Shown one piece after another: positions 12,397-23,894 of a stretch of DNA of 64,000 nt (its first letter is position 1; every line of letters begins with the position of its first letter). A model generated the notes under the pieces. It saw only the letters and a list, made by a program, of their open reading frames with translations. It was not told the origin of the DNA and made no database searches. Location of the stretch: positions 1 through 64,000 of the forward strand of contig AJFK01000082.1 of assembly GCA_000467715.1 (NCBI GenBank), written 5' to 3'. Origin of the DNA: Hysterium pulicare CBS 123377. Taxonomy: Eukaryota > Ascomycota > Dothideomycetes > Hysteriales > Hysteriaceae. The translations under genes and the position numbers were made by a program.

Positions 12397-13137
12397 TTAT
12401 GCCTGCTCATCACTCTTCAGGGTATCATAGAGTCCCTCGCCCGAAACTCCCTTCTGTCGAGGACCACTGCCAGCATCATGTCCGCTTTGAGAGTCCGTCA
12501 ATTGGTAATTATGTTCAGCCACACGTCCTGGATCCTTGTCACCTCCAATATCCGTGTTGTTGAAGCTAGCATTCGGTGCATCGCTATCGAATCCACCCTC
12601 CGTAATATTCTTGCCATGAGGCTTGAAGACCCCCGGATCTCGAGCCAGCTCAGCCGAGCCAGCATAGGAACCAGTTGGTGCAACGGGGACATTGCCGCTC
12701 CCACCGCTTGACCCACCAGCCGCCGTGTTGTAGGTAGGACCGGCACCAGCCTCTTTGCCTAACTGGCTACCAGCATTTAGCTGTGCGGACTCGTTCCAGC
12801 CCTCCTGGGCTTCACGAGCCTCGGCATCCGGTGCTGGCTCCAGACGGGTAGCTCCAGATGTGTCTGTATTGTTGGTCGTCGTTCCTCGGCTGGGTTGGCC
12901 CGATGGAGCAGACTTGGGGTTTCGCTCCGAGAAAGTTTCGGACTCAGCTGCAAGGCTGTCCGAAGTTACGACACCAGTTCCTTCTTCGATGGTATCCTTG
13001 GAGCGTGGGTCTGTGGTGACCTACCTCTTAGGTCAGTAATTTGATATGGAAGGTATTAAAGAGTGAAAACAAGCGATAGTGTATCAATATATGTACAGAG
13101 TGATTACCTTTTGACCGTGTCCAGCTGAAGATGACAT
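12397..13137 (-). CDS. Hydrophilic Gly/Ser/Thr-rich protein, unknown function
   Basis: Two exons, a 10-codon first exon (13137-13108) and 13020-12397, give 217 residues starting MSSSAGHGQK-VTTDPRSKD. I do not recognise a domain. The protein is strongly hydrophilic with no membrane segment or signal peptide, and rich in Gly, Ser, Ala, Asp and Asn (for example AAGGSSGGSGNVPVAPTGS). The composition resembles fungal hydrophilin/LEA-like stress proteins, which is inference from composition only. Splice sites are good: AAG|gtaatc and gaggtag|GTC, phase 0. A second small hydrophilic gene lies about 0.5 kb upstream on the same strand with the same early-intron layout. The long open frame and coherent codons make a real gene likely. 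Confidence 0.75.
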
Positions 13138-13660
13138 GTTGTGGTGTGGTTGACAACTTTTATGGAAGTTGAAAGAATATGGTAGATTGGATTTTGTGGA
13201 TATGGCTTTGCGAGGTATGGGAGGAGGACCTGAATTTAAAGAGCGAGAGTCGTCGACGATAATATTGCTCCTCACGCAAGGCAGTCTACGGCATTACCTC
13301 TAGATGACATCACAGGGTCCGCTTTTCGAAGTTGACTGATTTAAGAGTTCTCACGCCACCCGAGATATCCTTCGAATTTGATCGAACTTGGGCTTGAACA
13401 AACTACAAATTTATCAATTAACCACATGGCAATATCAGTTCGTACTCCACGCTACAGGTACACACGCATCAAGGATAGCAATGATTTTAGTTTATGAACT
13501 TTTTGTTCATTCGAGCATCAGATTTTAGACGCCGAGGCAGAGTGAGCTACGCATATATTCTAACCTTTGTGCTTTAAGCAAAAAAATGTTTCCCGAGATC
13601 CTATAGTATGCTAATTCCTTCCAACACCAAATGCATGCCGTGTACGAACCAGAGAGCAGT
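13138..13660. other. Spacer between two small hydrophilic genes
   Basis: Promoter side of the 217-residue protein and 3' side of the 102-residue protein. AT-rich in the middle (about 13,440-13,600). No feature recognised. Confidence 0.35.
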
Positions 13661-14042
13661 TTACTGCAGTCCCTGTGATGGGTCGTTCTTGTGAGGGTAC
13701 CCAAAGTCCTTTCCGGTAGTTCTCTCTAAGCCTGCCTTATCTTTAGCGTCTCTTGTCACCGCATCGTTCGGCAAACCGCCAAGTTTGTCTGCGGCTTCTC
13801 GTCCTCCAACGGCATCGGTCTTAGAGATGTCACCCTTGACGATGTCACCCTTCTGAATGTTTACGTTGCGCTCGTCAAGAGAGTTCCAGTCTGAGGCAGT
13901 TGGGGGGTTTTCTGGAAGCTCAAGATTCGCCTGAGCTTCGTGGATTTTATCTGAGTTGGATTGAGACCTCGCAATACATTAGCATACACGTCTCGAAGCG
14001 TTGAACTGACGACTTTGCCTATGTAATCTTAGGGACTCACAT
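13661..14042 (-). CDS. Small hydrophilic protein with a split start codon
   Basis: Best model has two exons: a two-nucleotide coding part of exon 1 (14042-14041, AT) and 13967-13661. The intron 14040-13968 (gtgagt...gctaatg...gcgag) interrupts the ATG itself, so the G comes from exon 2. The product is 102 residues starting MSQSNSDKIHEAQANLELP and ending KDFGYPHKNDPSQGLQ, hydrophilic and charged, with a short internal duplication KGDIVKGDISK. There is no membrane segment. I recognise no domain; composition suggests a stress-induced small protein, inferred only. Without this splice there is no in-frame Met before the hydrophilic block, which is why this start was chosen. The donor matches the fungal consensus and a branch-point sequence is present. 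Confidence 0.65.
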
Positions 14043-14607
14043 TTTGTTGATGTGGAATTGGGAGAAAGACGTGTGATTGTCTTTGATTTCGAAGTTGTTC
14101 AAGAGTTGTTGGCGTTCTTGATTTGGGAAAGGAGCTCGAATGAAGCTATGAATTTATGATTATGGGTGGGCCAGTTATGACGTCGATATGACTTTACCAC
14201 CGAAGATGCGCGAAATGCCATGAACCCACTGATCGAGATTGTGTCCCACCCATGAACCAATGCACCACAAATACGGAAGCTGATCAGGCCCAAGTCTTCT
14301 TCGCCCAACACCTGCAGGGGAATATTCACTGTTCTCACAAGATAATTGTTTAGCCTTGATATACTTGAGAAAAGAAACCAAATTTCCGTTTACAAAGATC
14401 CGTCGAGTATTCCACCTCAAGATATACCCCACCGAGATCCTTACCATACAACGAAAACACAGCGGTCAACCACTACCAATCAGTCTAGTAGAAATGCCTT
14501 GGATATGCTGCTCAACGTATACCCCATCAACATCCATAACACCTAGATGATTATCTCCGAAGTGTAGATATAAGGCTGATTCTCGCATAGAAATATGTTG
14601 ATAGCGA
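14043..14607. other. Spacer
   Basis: Upstream of the 102-residue gene and at the 3' side of the pseudogene. Open frames here are short, overlap on both strands and show no domain. Confidence 0.35.
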
Positions 14608-15908
14608 CTAACCCGATGGTGCTTGGAGGTCATATTTGACAGTCATGCGTTTTGAGGATTCTGGGGGTGTTGGTGGTTGTTTGAGTTGGTGATGAACTGT
14701 AATGTGAGTATCATCATCGCGTTTCCGACTGAATCGGCTCAAACTGTATCTATCATAGACCCACCAGGAAAAGAGGTCTCGTGCTAAGCTGTTTCGACTG
14801 AGAGTACTAGTAGAAATTATAGGGAGTATGCCGTCCAAGGGCTCGTGTATAGTGTATCTGTGGTTCAATCCGTGAACTTGTTTCCACTTGTTAATGTCGC
14901 GCCAAATCTGAAGAAGAGCGAGGCACTCTGCTGACTCGGGTTCGGCGTTGAGCTTCCTGATGGAGAATGTGCAGCAGGCTAGCGGAGTCGATGGCGATGG
15001 CGATGGGCGGAACTTCTTGACGATTGCTGCATCAGGATGACCGATTTGGTTCAACCCAAAGATGTACGTCAAGTAAATATCAAGCTGGGGAAGCTTCTCA
15101 GCTAGGAAGAGCAGGTTGCAATTGTTGATCGTTAGACCATCAGTTCCGATGACGACAAGATTGACCCGTCCTTTTGCGGAGAGAAGAAAACTACACTACC
15201 ATATTTTGAATAGCGGGCCAAGTGCCAGTTGAACAGCGATGATTAACAAGGTTCTCCCAGGATCAATAGCTTTCAACGCTAGGGCATAGCGTGATCAGAT
15301 GGTCTTCGGTAATAGAGCCCGCCGGTAGCTGAACGTCGCGAAGAACATTGCTGCACACTTCATTGCGTGGTCTTTGACACCTGCAAAGCCATTGGGATAC
15401 CTATGTATCGGTCCGCTCACTCGGCAGACCACAAGGTAGGAGTCAAACACTGCGTGATCCAAAACGTACGCCAGGACGCCATCTGAGAATCGAGCCATGG
15501 CAACTTGGGTTGCCATACTGATGATGTCCAAAGTCTCCGTACCTCCACGACATATGGTCTTTCGGCATAGTTCCTCGGGGTGGAAAAGATGTTGGTACTA
15601 CTTCTGCCAGGCCTTGCGGATTCCAACACCTGAGGCTTGGAGGGAAACTTGGAGATCACGAATACATTCTGCGAGCTTTCGATAGAGGCCTTCGTCGCCT
15701 TCCTTCTCTCCGCCTCATTCTGGTGTTCTTGAAGCCCGACAAGGACTTGTTCATTTGTGCCATTCCATGGCAAGAGACGGATCCTACAGCACTCGTTTAG
15801 GGCTGCTCTCGTATAAGGTGAAGTAGGCGAGAAGCCAGGTGTTTGATCAATCTTTATTCTTGTGGCGAACGGATCGGCTGTGGCTACCGGTCGCTTTTGG
15901 CCTGCCAT
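14608..15908 (-). pseudogene. Decayed copy of the gene family at 24.7-25.7 kb
   Basis: Three open pieces in different frames line up in order with the intact-looking protein encoded at 25680-24751. Piece 1 starts at ATG 15908 and contains NEQVLVGLQEHQNEA, matching CETIITALHETQQPE. Piece 2 in another frame contains LQASGVGIRKAWQK, then a TAG at 15600-15598 where the relative has Phe, then VFDSYLVVCRVSG (relative: AFDSYLTVYRCSG). Piece 3 contains GRVNLVVIGTDGLTINNCNL (relative: NVNLLVIGVAGFTTNPCNL) and CLALLQIWRDINKW (relative: ALLEAWSDISDW). No plausible GT-AG intron bridges the frame change near 15,690-15,715, and more stops lie between 15,165 and 15,300. I read it as a frameshifted, nonsense-bearing pseudogene. 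The family itself I do not recognise. Confidence 0.7.
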
Positions 15909-16900
15909 TGTCTATGCCTTTGGGCATGAAAGTCTTCTGCATATATTAAACCAGCGCTACACAGAGAGTGATGTAGATGTGAGGGAGTGGGAAGTAGAAA
16001 TGAGATGGGTAGCATGGGAGTTCTAAGTGAGGACAAGCCGGGCGTACATGCCCTTGGGCTGTGCGTCTGGCCTTTCTTAGAAAGAATGAAGTCATATTGT
16101 ACTTATCCTCACTAAAGAAGTATGGACGTGTGAATTGGAGGAAGGTGCTGGTTGATAGCGAAGACGAGAGATGGAGAAGGTTGAAATGGACGCTTGGGGG
16201 TAAAGAAGTCGCGATTGGAGGGAGAAGGCGGATAGAAGGCGGATGGAGGATGGAGCTGCGAGGATCATAGAAACTGAAGCTTCGTTGGGGTGTGGTGGAA
16301 GCTGTAAAAGGATGTAGGGTTGAACCTCTGCATCTTTGGACTGGAGTGTTTATCAATCGCCTGGCTGCATGGGACGTCGTCCAACCTTCCTCTTAAGCGC
16401 CAGCACTCGACTTATCGTTGTACGGCTGACGTTTATCATAGCATGGAGATGGTGTTTAAGAGGCTAAGTAGGCATTGATCACAATATCCGATTCCGTATC
16501 TCTACTAGACACCCTGCTCCATGCTATGAAAGTGTTTCAAAAAATGAAGAACGAGACCCGCTATGTGCCCAAGCATCGCTAGACAATCTAAATAAATGCT
16601 AGGAAAACAATCTAGTGAATATGAAAAGAATTAAGTGGGGTGTCTTAAAAGTACTTGCTAAAATGACCACGGAGGAGGGTGCCCGGGGGCCAAAAGATTC
16701 GTCAGCTGCCAGGAGTCCGCTGAAGGATCTCAGCCAGCACAGCTGGCCTGAGCGGCTGACTAACCATTAGGTTCGGAGACGGTTCTAACGTTCTGCCCTG
16801 GTCGATTTCGCATGTCGGTCTGTTCGGCTTGCGAGTTATCGGGGTTCCAAGTTGCCTTACAGCCTCATCCGCCAGCCCCTGAGCTTGGGCGCCTAAGGCG
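15909..16900. other. Spacer, possible leader of the pseudogene
   Basis: CT-rich on the minus strand just upstream of the pseudogene start, as expected for an old promoter and leader. A minus-strand frame at 15946-16356 is mostly low-complexity Ser/Pro/Phe/His and is not convincing as a protein. 16,400-16,900 holds nothing I recognise. Confidence 0.35.
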
Positions 16901-18032
16901 TTAAGGCAACGAAGCCCAATTCCTCGCGAACCAGTCTCGGAAGCTAATTGGCTGAAGGTCCGGGAATTGAGTATTCAGGTATGCAGGGGCATTAAAATCA
17001 TACCTGCCTTCTGCGGTGGCAATAAGTGCGAACAGTCGCTTCTGTCTCGGAACGTCGCCCGCAAGTTGTGCAAGTGTCAACTCATACTTCAGGGTGTCGG
17101 GATTGTGCCACTGAACCTGCGTGAACTGTCGTCCTGATCAACGAACTCATCAGTTTCATCTAGAGAGTATAGGGGGTGGTAATAAGATACCTCGACATTG
17201 TCTAATTGTCTCAATTAGAGCTGATACGCTCGTCCTCTCTCCACACATGGAGAGTTCCGCTGGCCATTGTGGCATATCCAAAGCCCGTACAACAAACCTG
17301 CCAACATCATACGCAGATGTCAAGCAGAGGCTGGCAAGATTGTTCGCAGAATCGTATACAGGTGCTTGGGCCGTCATATTTCGAACGTCGGCAATGTAGT
17401 CACCTTCGTTCGCGAAATCAGAGTTGATGCCAATGCGATGGGATAGGAGTCCGTTTATGGAGAGCCTCTCGAACAGGATTCCACATACGAACACGGTGGA
17501 TTGGATGTATCCGCGGTAATGTTGAAGAAGGGCAAGTGCTGCAGCTTTGCCACGATCTAATGGATCATTTGGAATTCGCAACGCGGGAAGTCCTTCATAT
17601 TCTGCTGGAGCGAACCGTCTAATCCCGCAAGCAACCGCAGCTTCTATCAGCCTGAGCTGCGCGTTGCCGGGTACTGTAGATATGACCGTGTCTACACCCA
17701 TCAATGAGTGCTGGATCGAGGAGGAGTCATTATAGTCCACGACTTGACATTGATATCCTTGTGAGAGGAGTCCGGGTTGATGCTAGGACCGAGTTAGATA
17801 TTTGACTGTAACAGAAGTTTGTCGAAGCCTTTCCCTGGGAAGGAAATCGTAATAGCCAAAGGACCATAGACGATAGGAGTCGGTCACGTCGGAAGAGGAG
17901 AAGGAGAAGGTAATGAGCACTTACGCTTCGCGATAGAATGAGTAACTGATGACTCGTCTGTTCTTGGATTTCTCGAGCAATGATTAACGCTAGGCCGCAG
18001 GTTCCTGCTATAGCTATGCGCATTGTGGACAT
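16901..18032 (-). CDS. NmrA-like/isoflavone reductase-like NAD(P)-binding protein
   Basis: Atypical short-chain-dehydrogenase-like protein of the NmrA/isoflavone reductase group, either a reductase or a redox-sensing regulator. Three exons, 18032-17925, 17782-17191 and 17133-16901, give 310 residues. Seen: an N-terminal beta-strand and loop MRIAIAGTCGLALIIAREI, where the usual GxxGxxG is imperfect (AGTCGLAL); GVDTVISTVPGNAQLRLIEAA; the typical CGIRRFAPAEYEGLP; and a C-terminal substrate region ending FPDLQPISFRDWFARNWASLP. Several alternative acceptors exist for the last intron; the one chosen at 17133 restores an open frame to the stop and a family-like end. The weak glycine motif makes NADPH binding uncertain, so catalytic activity is not assured. 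Substrate unknown. Confidence 0.8.
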
Positions 18033-20509
18033 AGTCGATTTCTCAAACTGTAGGGGGAATAAAGCAAGTCTGTGTAGTCTTCAGATAGTAAGAAGCCTGA
18101 CACTGCGATGGATTTCCATTTATGCGCCCTTCGACATGACAGCGTACAAGTTTCAGCTTGAGCCTCATGGAAAGTGCAGGGTGCACTCAGACTGTTCTGA
18201 CTACACCCGAGAGTTGTACAAAGGATTGAATCACCCGTGACTCACAAGGGGATTGGTTTAGGGTACGGTGAGCGGACAGCTATTTTCATACAAGTGGCTT
18301 TTAGAGACCAGCTTTAGTCACCTAGTACGGTTAGAGAAAAAGGGAACGGACATAGTGATGAAGAAGGAAGCGTGTAGGATGGAGAGGGCTGGATCGAACC
18401 AGCCAATGGAAGAGATGAAACTTGATATTGCATCTGCAACGACATGAGGACAATTGATATGAGCCAAACTGTGTATTAGTAGACCCCAGAACAAGGAAAT
18501 CACTGGACACCGTCTTTTCAGTATTCAAGGATTGGTCGGAAGTCATTCCGCCATGGCCAGAAGAACGGCCTGTTACAAAAAGAACCTTGTGCAGAACGTG
18601 CGGCTGCCTTGAATCAAGCTTTGCCGTGAGTTTGAGGTCTACTTAAACCCTATGCTGGTACTTTGATTCGCAGCCCGACCCTGCGTGCGAAGACGCCCAA
18701 CAACCGTCGGCTTCGGCCGGTAGAACTATGAGCAGAACAGAGGACGTCTTCTAGTCATGGGAGTAGCACTTGGCATAAAACAAAAGATATTGATGCCTAG
18801 TGGCTCTCTCCCACGACGGTGTGAACAACATCATCTTCGTCCAGTTGCGTTCCGGTTCTTCATTACCGTTGGCCCCAAGTTCTCGACGATACTACGGTGG
18901 TACCCAAGCGGAATTGCCCATTTGATCCGAAAGCGTCTTCGGCCAATGATGGTCCAGAACAGCAAATCCGCTACGGGAAAATGTTGTCTAGAAAAGCAAG
19001 CGGAGGTGAGGCCCGCAAAGCGTGGCGCAGAATAGTTCAGCCCTAAGGCTGGACCAGACTGCAGGGACATCAACTTACACCGCACATTCCGCTGTGTGGT
19101 TTTGCACCTCCGCGTGCTGTCGGCGGGAGCATGGCGAGTCTGCGGGCGAATCTAATGGAAGTCCACAACGGGGGGCGACGATCCGGTTACATGCATCGGA
19201 GGTGGTGGACGAGGGATAGGCCCATAGACGGCCAACCAGATGTAGCAGAAATAGCAGGCCTTTCATGGCAATTGCTCGGGGGATGCACTTGTTGAAAGGT
19301 GTTGCTGGTCGAATGCCGAAAGAGGAAGTTGGGGGCGAAATCCGGTGAGGTTAGAAGAGGCAGAAAGAGCTCTGGAATGTTTGGCAGCAGTAGTCTGCAA
19401 AGTCTGGGAAGTCTGGGAAGTCAGAGAGTTTTGGAAGATCTGTGATTGAGTGATCCACGAGCCTGTCCTTTGGGTGCAGCTCACGAAAAGTCCCCACATG
19501 ACAGAAGTGTCACTGGAACTGCAATCTAGGCGCGCTACTAGCAAGGCCATCTAGGCAGACCATTGCCGCCGATGCCTGACCCTAGCGTGGCCCGTGGACG
19601 GAAAAAGAATATGGTAAGATGACTTGCTACATCGTTCCAAGGTTTCTGCCTCCAGACAGTGAGATGATCGATTCCGGTAACAGTGGGCCTGTAGCGTCCG
19701 ATGAAGGCAGAAAAGGAAACAGATAAAAGCCAAATCCACGTTGATCTCGAGTGTGAGTGTAGTCAGATGAGCTGAACAGACAGTGCTCGGGACTCGTGCA
19801 GAAGAAGTGAGGGTGCAGAAGTGAGGGTGCGTCGTCGCAAGCAAAGCTAACTTCTGCCCGATCTTACTGCTAAGGATCCCACGCTGAGTAGTTGCCTGTT
19901 CATGGTGGTATTTTGATGGTTTACTCGAGCTGAAGAGGTGCCAAAGATGGCTTTCACTTGTCAGCGCGCAGCTTGCAAGTGAGAATAAAGTTCGGGGGCA
20001 ACCCGAAATAGTTCGAGAAGACGAAGTGTGGGGATGTCACGTGCCTTCGCGATCTGGTGGCGACAGGTGCATTTGTTTACATCAGTATTCATTATCCTTC
20101 ACATGCGTATGGGATAGGAGCTTTGATGGATTATACAGAAGAGGAAGACTGTTGAGATGTGCCGTTTGATTGATCAGGCCCAGGCTCAGAGGAGATACGG
20201 TAGGCCTGGTAGGGAAGATGCCACACAATTCTTGTCGAGATCAAATTGATGCAGAAGTGTTGCGGGAATCGGTGCGTTTTGTTTAGGATATTTGCGAGTT
20301 CAATCTAACAAAACACATTCTGTTATTCATAGCACAAATATTTGTGAAGCAAAGAATGCGGTTAGGTTCCTGCAAAACATCGCCCGGACCGAAGCGAGAA
20401 TTGACGCGATTTAACCAGGACGCGCCGCTGCTATCACCAATATTCCAGACACTGATACCTTTACTTATTCTTCCACATCTGTGACCATTGTTAAAGAGTT
20501 TTGGAGGAT
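18033..20509. other. 2.5 kb spacer upstream of the homeodomain gene
   Basis: The longest gene-free stretch of the window, between the divergent NmrA-like and homeodomain genes. Open frames are short and incoherent on both strands. A CACGTG E-box is near 20,039. A long upstream region is common for regulated transcription factors; a non-coding RNA or poorly conserved small gene cannot be excluded. Confidence 0.4.
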
Positions 20510-22362
20510 ATGAACGACTCCCCATCTCCTCCTTCGTCGGATGCGTCCAACCCTGGTGTTGCTTCCAGTCCCAATTCTAGTGGCCTGGCTTTCTTGGTCC
20601 ACTCCCCAGACACAGTCCAGCACAATCTTCCTCCCGATGTGGACAATAAGCCTCTTGCTCGTCAGAGACGTCGACGGACTAGGTATGATTTTCTATGCTT
20701 TATATCATTTTCGACATGAACATGTTTGCGACGCGTTGTTAGCATGTTGTTAACCTTGGTGGCTCGCACCAACGCCAATCCTCAACCCCACAAAAGCCTT
20801 CTGCTGACCAAAATGCCCAACAGCAAAGAAGACGAGGAGATCCTAAAGACAGAATACAAGCGCAACCCCAAACCCGACAAGGCTGCTCGCATGGAAATTG
20901 TCAGCAAGGTTGCTCTTGGAGAGAAAGAGGTCCAGGTCAGTCAACGACTTTCAAAAACTCGGTCAAGTGCTTCGAGCCCAACGACTAACGTGCCGCCTAG
21001 ATCTGGTTCCAGAACAAACGTCAAAATGACCGCCGAAAATCTGGTCCTGCCGACTCGTACGAAGTCAACCCGCAGACCAGTTCCACCGCTGGCCTGATGT
21101 CGTCTTCAACCCTGTCCGGTATTCACATACACGAAGACGAAACTGATGCGGAAGAGGAGAGCGTCAAAGAGCTCGAATATCCGAATGCACTGCGGTCGAC
21201 TGCAAAGACAGGGTCACAAACGACCAACATCACCCTTCCATCCACGGACACTCATTCGTTTGAGACAGCTTCCACTGAACCCAGCAGTTCTCAACCTCTC
21301 ACATCTTCCCAGGATACAACCCAGCATCGATTTACTTACCTCGCGAATCGCCGCAGCGCATCCTTCATCAAGTTTAGCGAGGAGGAAATCGCAGGAACAA
21401 CCCTCACAGGCGCGGCCACGGACCAACCAACCCGAACAAAAAAACGCGCGCATTCCTTCATTCGACTATCCATGACTGCTGATGGCAAAGCACGTGTCAT
21501 TACAGATGCAGACCTATCGCCTTCTCCACCGCGGCAGAGGCTTGTTCCTTCAACCTTTGCCGGACGCGCAGCGGGACTTCGTCGCAGTTACAGTGCCGCT
21601 GGTTTGAAGGACAAATTATTGGAAGCCGCACAGGGGCCCTCACCAAAACTTCCCCGCACATCGATCGGACGCTCCCGTGACTCCAGAGCTTGGGAGTTCT
21701 GGTGTGATCCTGATTCCAGGAACTCTCTGACGACGAAGGCAGAACAAGAAGGAAGTGGCTCCGCAGCAGACGCAATTGGCCTGATCCGTGCGAACAGTAG
21801 AGCCGCTTTGATGTCAAACCGGAACAAACGAAATACGCCAGTGTTAGGAAGGACGGAGTCATCGAAGATTTCGACCAAAGATGGAACTCAGAAGACGAGA
21901 CCACCTCTTCAGCGTGCCTCCACCTCCTACGGTCGTCTTCAGACGAAAGCCATGACCACCACATCGGAAACACCAAAGGGCAAGAAAGGCGAGAATGACG
22001 AATTCGAGATCCCGCAAACTGAATCTGACAAAGAGAACTGGATACCGGATCCCCCAACTCAGGCTTCTAGTCGTGCCGCCGCTCCATTGCAAGTTCCCCG
22101 TCGCACGCGCCACATACTCGGCGAAAACATTGAGATTATGTCTCAAAGCAGTAGTCTTGGGTCCATGCTTGCTCGCGAGAGACGTCATAAAGCAGGACAG
22201 GCTGCAGATGCCGAGAACATGAATCCGGAGGGGGATGGGGAAATTGCGCAATTCATGGGGAATGCGAGTGGCGGGTTGAGTGAAAGAACGAGTTTGTCTA
22301 GTGGTGAGGAACTAGGCTGTGTGGAGGGCCTTTTGGCATTGAGTCAAGGGAACTGGAGGTGA
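20510..22362 (+). CDS. YOX1: Yox1/Yhp1-like homeodomain transcription factor
   Basis: DNA-binding protein with one homeodomain, resembling yeast Yox1/Yhp1 repressors. Three exons, 20510-20682, 20824-20935 and 21001-22362, give 548 residues. The homeodomain spans all three: basic arm RQRRRRTS at the end of exon 1, KEDEEILKTEYKRNPKPDK and ALGEKEVQ in exon 2, and recognition helix IWFQNKRQNDRRKS in exon 3. The first acceptor was chosen at 20823|20824 because it gives the canonical spacing; an earlier acceptor would insert about nine residues in the arm. N-terminal and C-terminal regions are Ser/Thr/Pro-rich and disordered. A KENW-like motif (DKENWIPDPP) and several SP/TP sites fit cell-cycle kinase control, by inference. 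Confidence 0.87.
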
Positions 22363-22990
22363 GTGTTGTGTGAGCAGGGTAGGCGTTTGTGCTATGGTGA
22401 TGCGCTGGTGACAAAAGACCATGGTAGAGTGATGCAAAGTGCAAGCGGACATGGCCTAGTTTGCTGTTTTGATGTTTTGATGCGTTTCTTCTACTATGAT
22501 GCATTTGAAGCCGGATGATCAGGTGTTCTTGTAGGATATGGCGTTTGGAGGCATCTAAGCTGTGAGTTTGTCGTTCTAGGCACATTGATAGTATCCAGTA
22601 AATGGCTTCCATTGCACCACACAGCTCAATTGTTGTGTGCTAGTTTTTCAAAATGAAACCTATTCAACCTTACTTTGATGTTATTAGGCAAGGATACTAT
22701 GGCTACCTTTCATTAATTAACCATAAATTATGTTATGGGACCTAAAAGTATGTGCCAACGCTTTACAGAGTCCAGATGCACTTGTCTTACAGTGGTTAAA
22801 GTGCTAAAACAAACGATCCAAGGTCACTTTTTTGCTTCTCTTAAAGTCTAGAATTGCAGTTCAACTCCTTATGTTGTACTATCTAATACATATGCTATAG
22901 ATTGGGAATGCTTCATTTCATCGCCTCCACTTGCCTTTCTCAAACCTGGGGTATCATGAATTATACTCGCTTCAACACTACCATACCACC
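22363..22990. other. Convergent 3' spacer
   Basis: Between the 3' ends of the homeodomain and Smr genes. AT-rich at 22,640-22,760. No feature recognised. Confidence 0.35.
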
Positions 22991-23894
22991 TCACATAACC
23001 ACGCAACATCCCTTGAGCGCCCTGAACACCCTCGGCAAAAGCTTCTTGACAACCTCCTCCACCTCATCATTCTGTCCCTGTTGTTGCTGATGTCCGCCTC
23101 CGTACTGCTGTCCACCAGGATATCCGGCTTGTCCACCATATTGTCCACCATGTTGCTGGCCTCCGTGTTGCTGGCCTCCATGATGTTGTCCTCCTCCATA
23201 TTGCGGTGTAGAAATTGGCGGGGGATTTGATGCAGATCCGCCTTGCAAGTTTATGTAGATTCGACCTTCGTTCGCTTCGGTGTTATACTGGAGACCGAGT
23301 TCCTGACATATTTGCTCCACCCTCGGTTTAATCTTCTGAACATGATTCGCACTGTGATTTCCTTTCCCAACAATAACATGCAAATGCGTTTGGCCTTGAG
23401 CCTGCGCGGCCCTAATCCTTTGCTCCAAAATGTCCTCCGCCTCCTCGACAAATTGGCCGTGTAAATCTATCGTGTCGCCGCCTACCCTTCCCTCGGCATT
23501 GTTCTCGCGAAAGATATATTCAGATGCCTGCTTATTATATTGATCCATTTTCGCGGCATGTTGTTTCCCTTCCTCCGAGAGTTCATGCGCTAAAGCACCG
23601 TTGCCAGACTCGTAGGCTTGGTGCGCCCGATCGAAGCATGACGAGCGTTGGCCCGCTTCTCTGCGCGCGAGATCACGTAGGCGGTCATATTCGGCTTCCG
23701 TGGAGCTGGAGGAGTGGTTGAGAGCTGTATACTACATGAGCACTGCCCTGCGAGTTCTCTAAAGTTGTGGGTAACCTGGTTTGGGAGTATTTGTTGATCG
23801 ACGGCAAATCGGGCGTAGAAGATTAGGGAAGAATAAAGGCTGTCTACAAGCAAAACTTACCGCGACCGCCCAATTGGGTCATAGGAATAGCCAT
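22991..23894 (-). CDS. Smr-domain protein with GGQ-rich linker and CaaX end
   Basis: Small MutS-related (Smr) domain protein; Smr domains are putative nucleases/nucleic-acid binders. Two exons, 23894-23861 and 23724-22991, give 255 residues. The N-terminal EAEYDRLRDLARREAGQRS and the following QAYESGNGALAHELSEEGK match the DUF1771 helical segment that precedes Smr. The Smr core shows DTIDLHGQFVEEAEDIL, HVIVGKGNHSANHVQKIKP and GRIYINL. The DLHG and GKGNHS motifs are intact. The C-terminal third is a Gly/Gln/His/Tyr-rich repeat (GGQQHGGQQHGGQ) and a poly-Gln tract. The last residues are GCCVVM, a CaaX-type prenylation signal, which suggests membrane attachment and is unexpected for this family in my knowledge. 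The start (MAIPMTQLGGR) is fixed by the phase of the first intron. Confidence 0.88.

Noticed and set aside
15946-16356. Minus-strand frame rich in Ser, Pro, His and Phe
   Set aside because: Low-complexity CT-rich leader sequence; no domain and no coherent splice partner.
18390-18412. tRNA-like B-box (GGTTCGATCC on the minus strand)
   Set aside because: The stem around it does not give a 5-bp T-arm with a 7-nt loop, and no acceptor partner or A-box is visible.
23090-23200. Possible minisatellite in the Smr gene
   Set aside because: The repetition is explained by the GGQ/His-rich coding linker and is too irregular for a separate repeat element.
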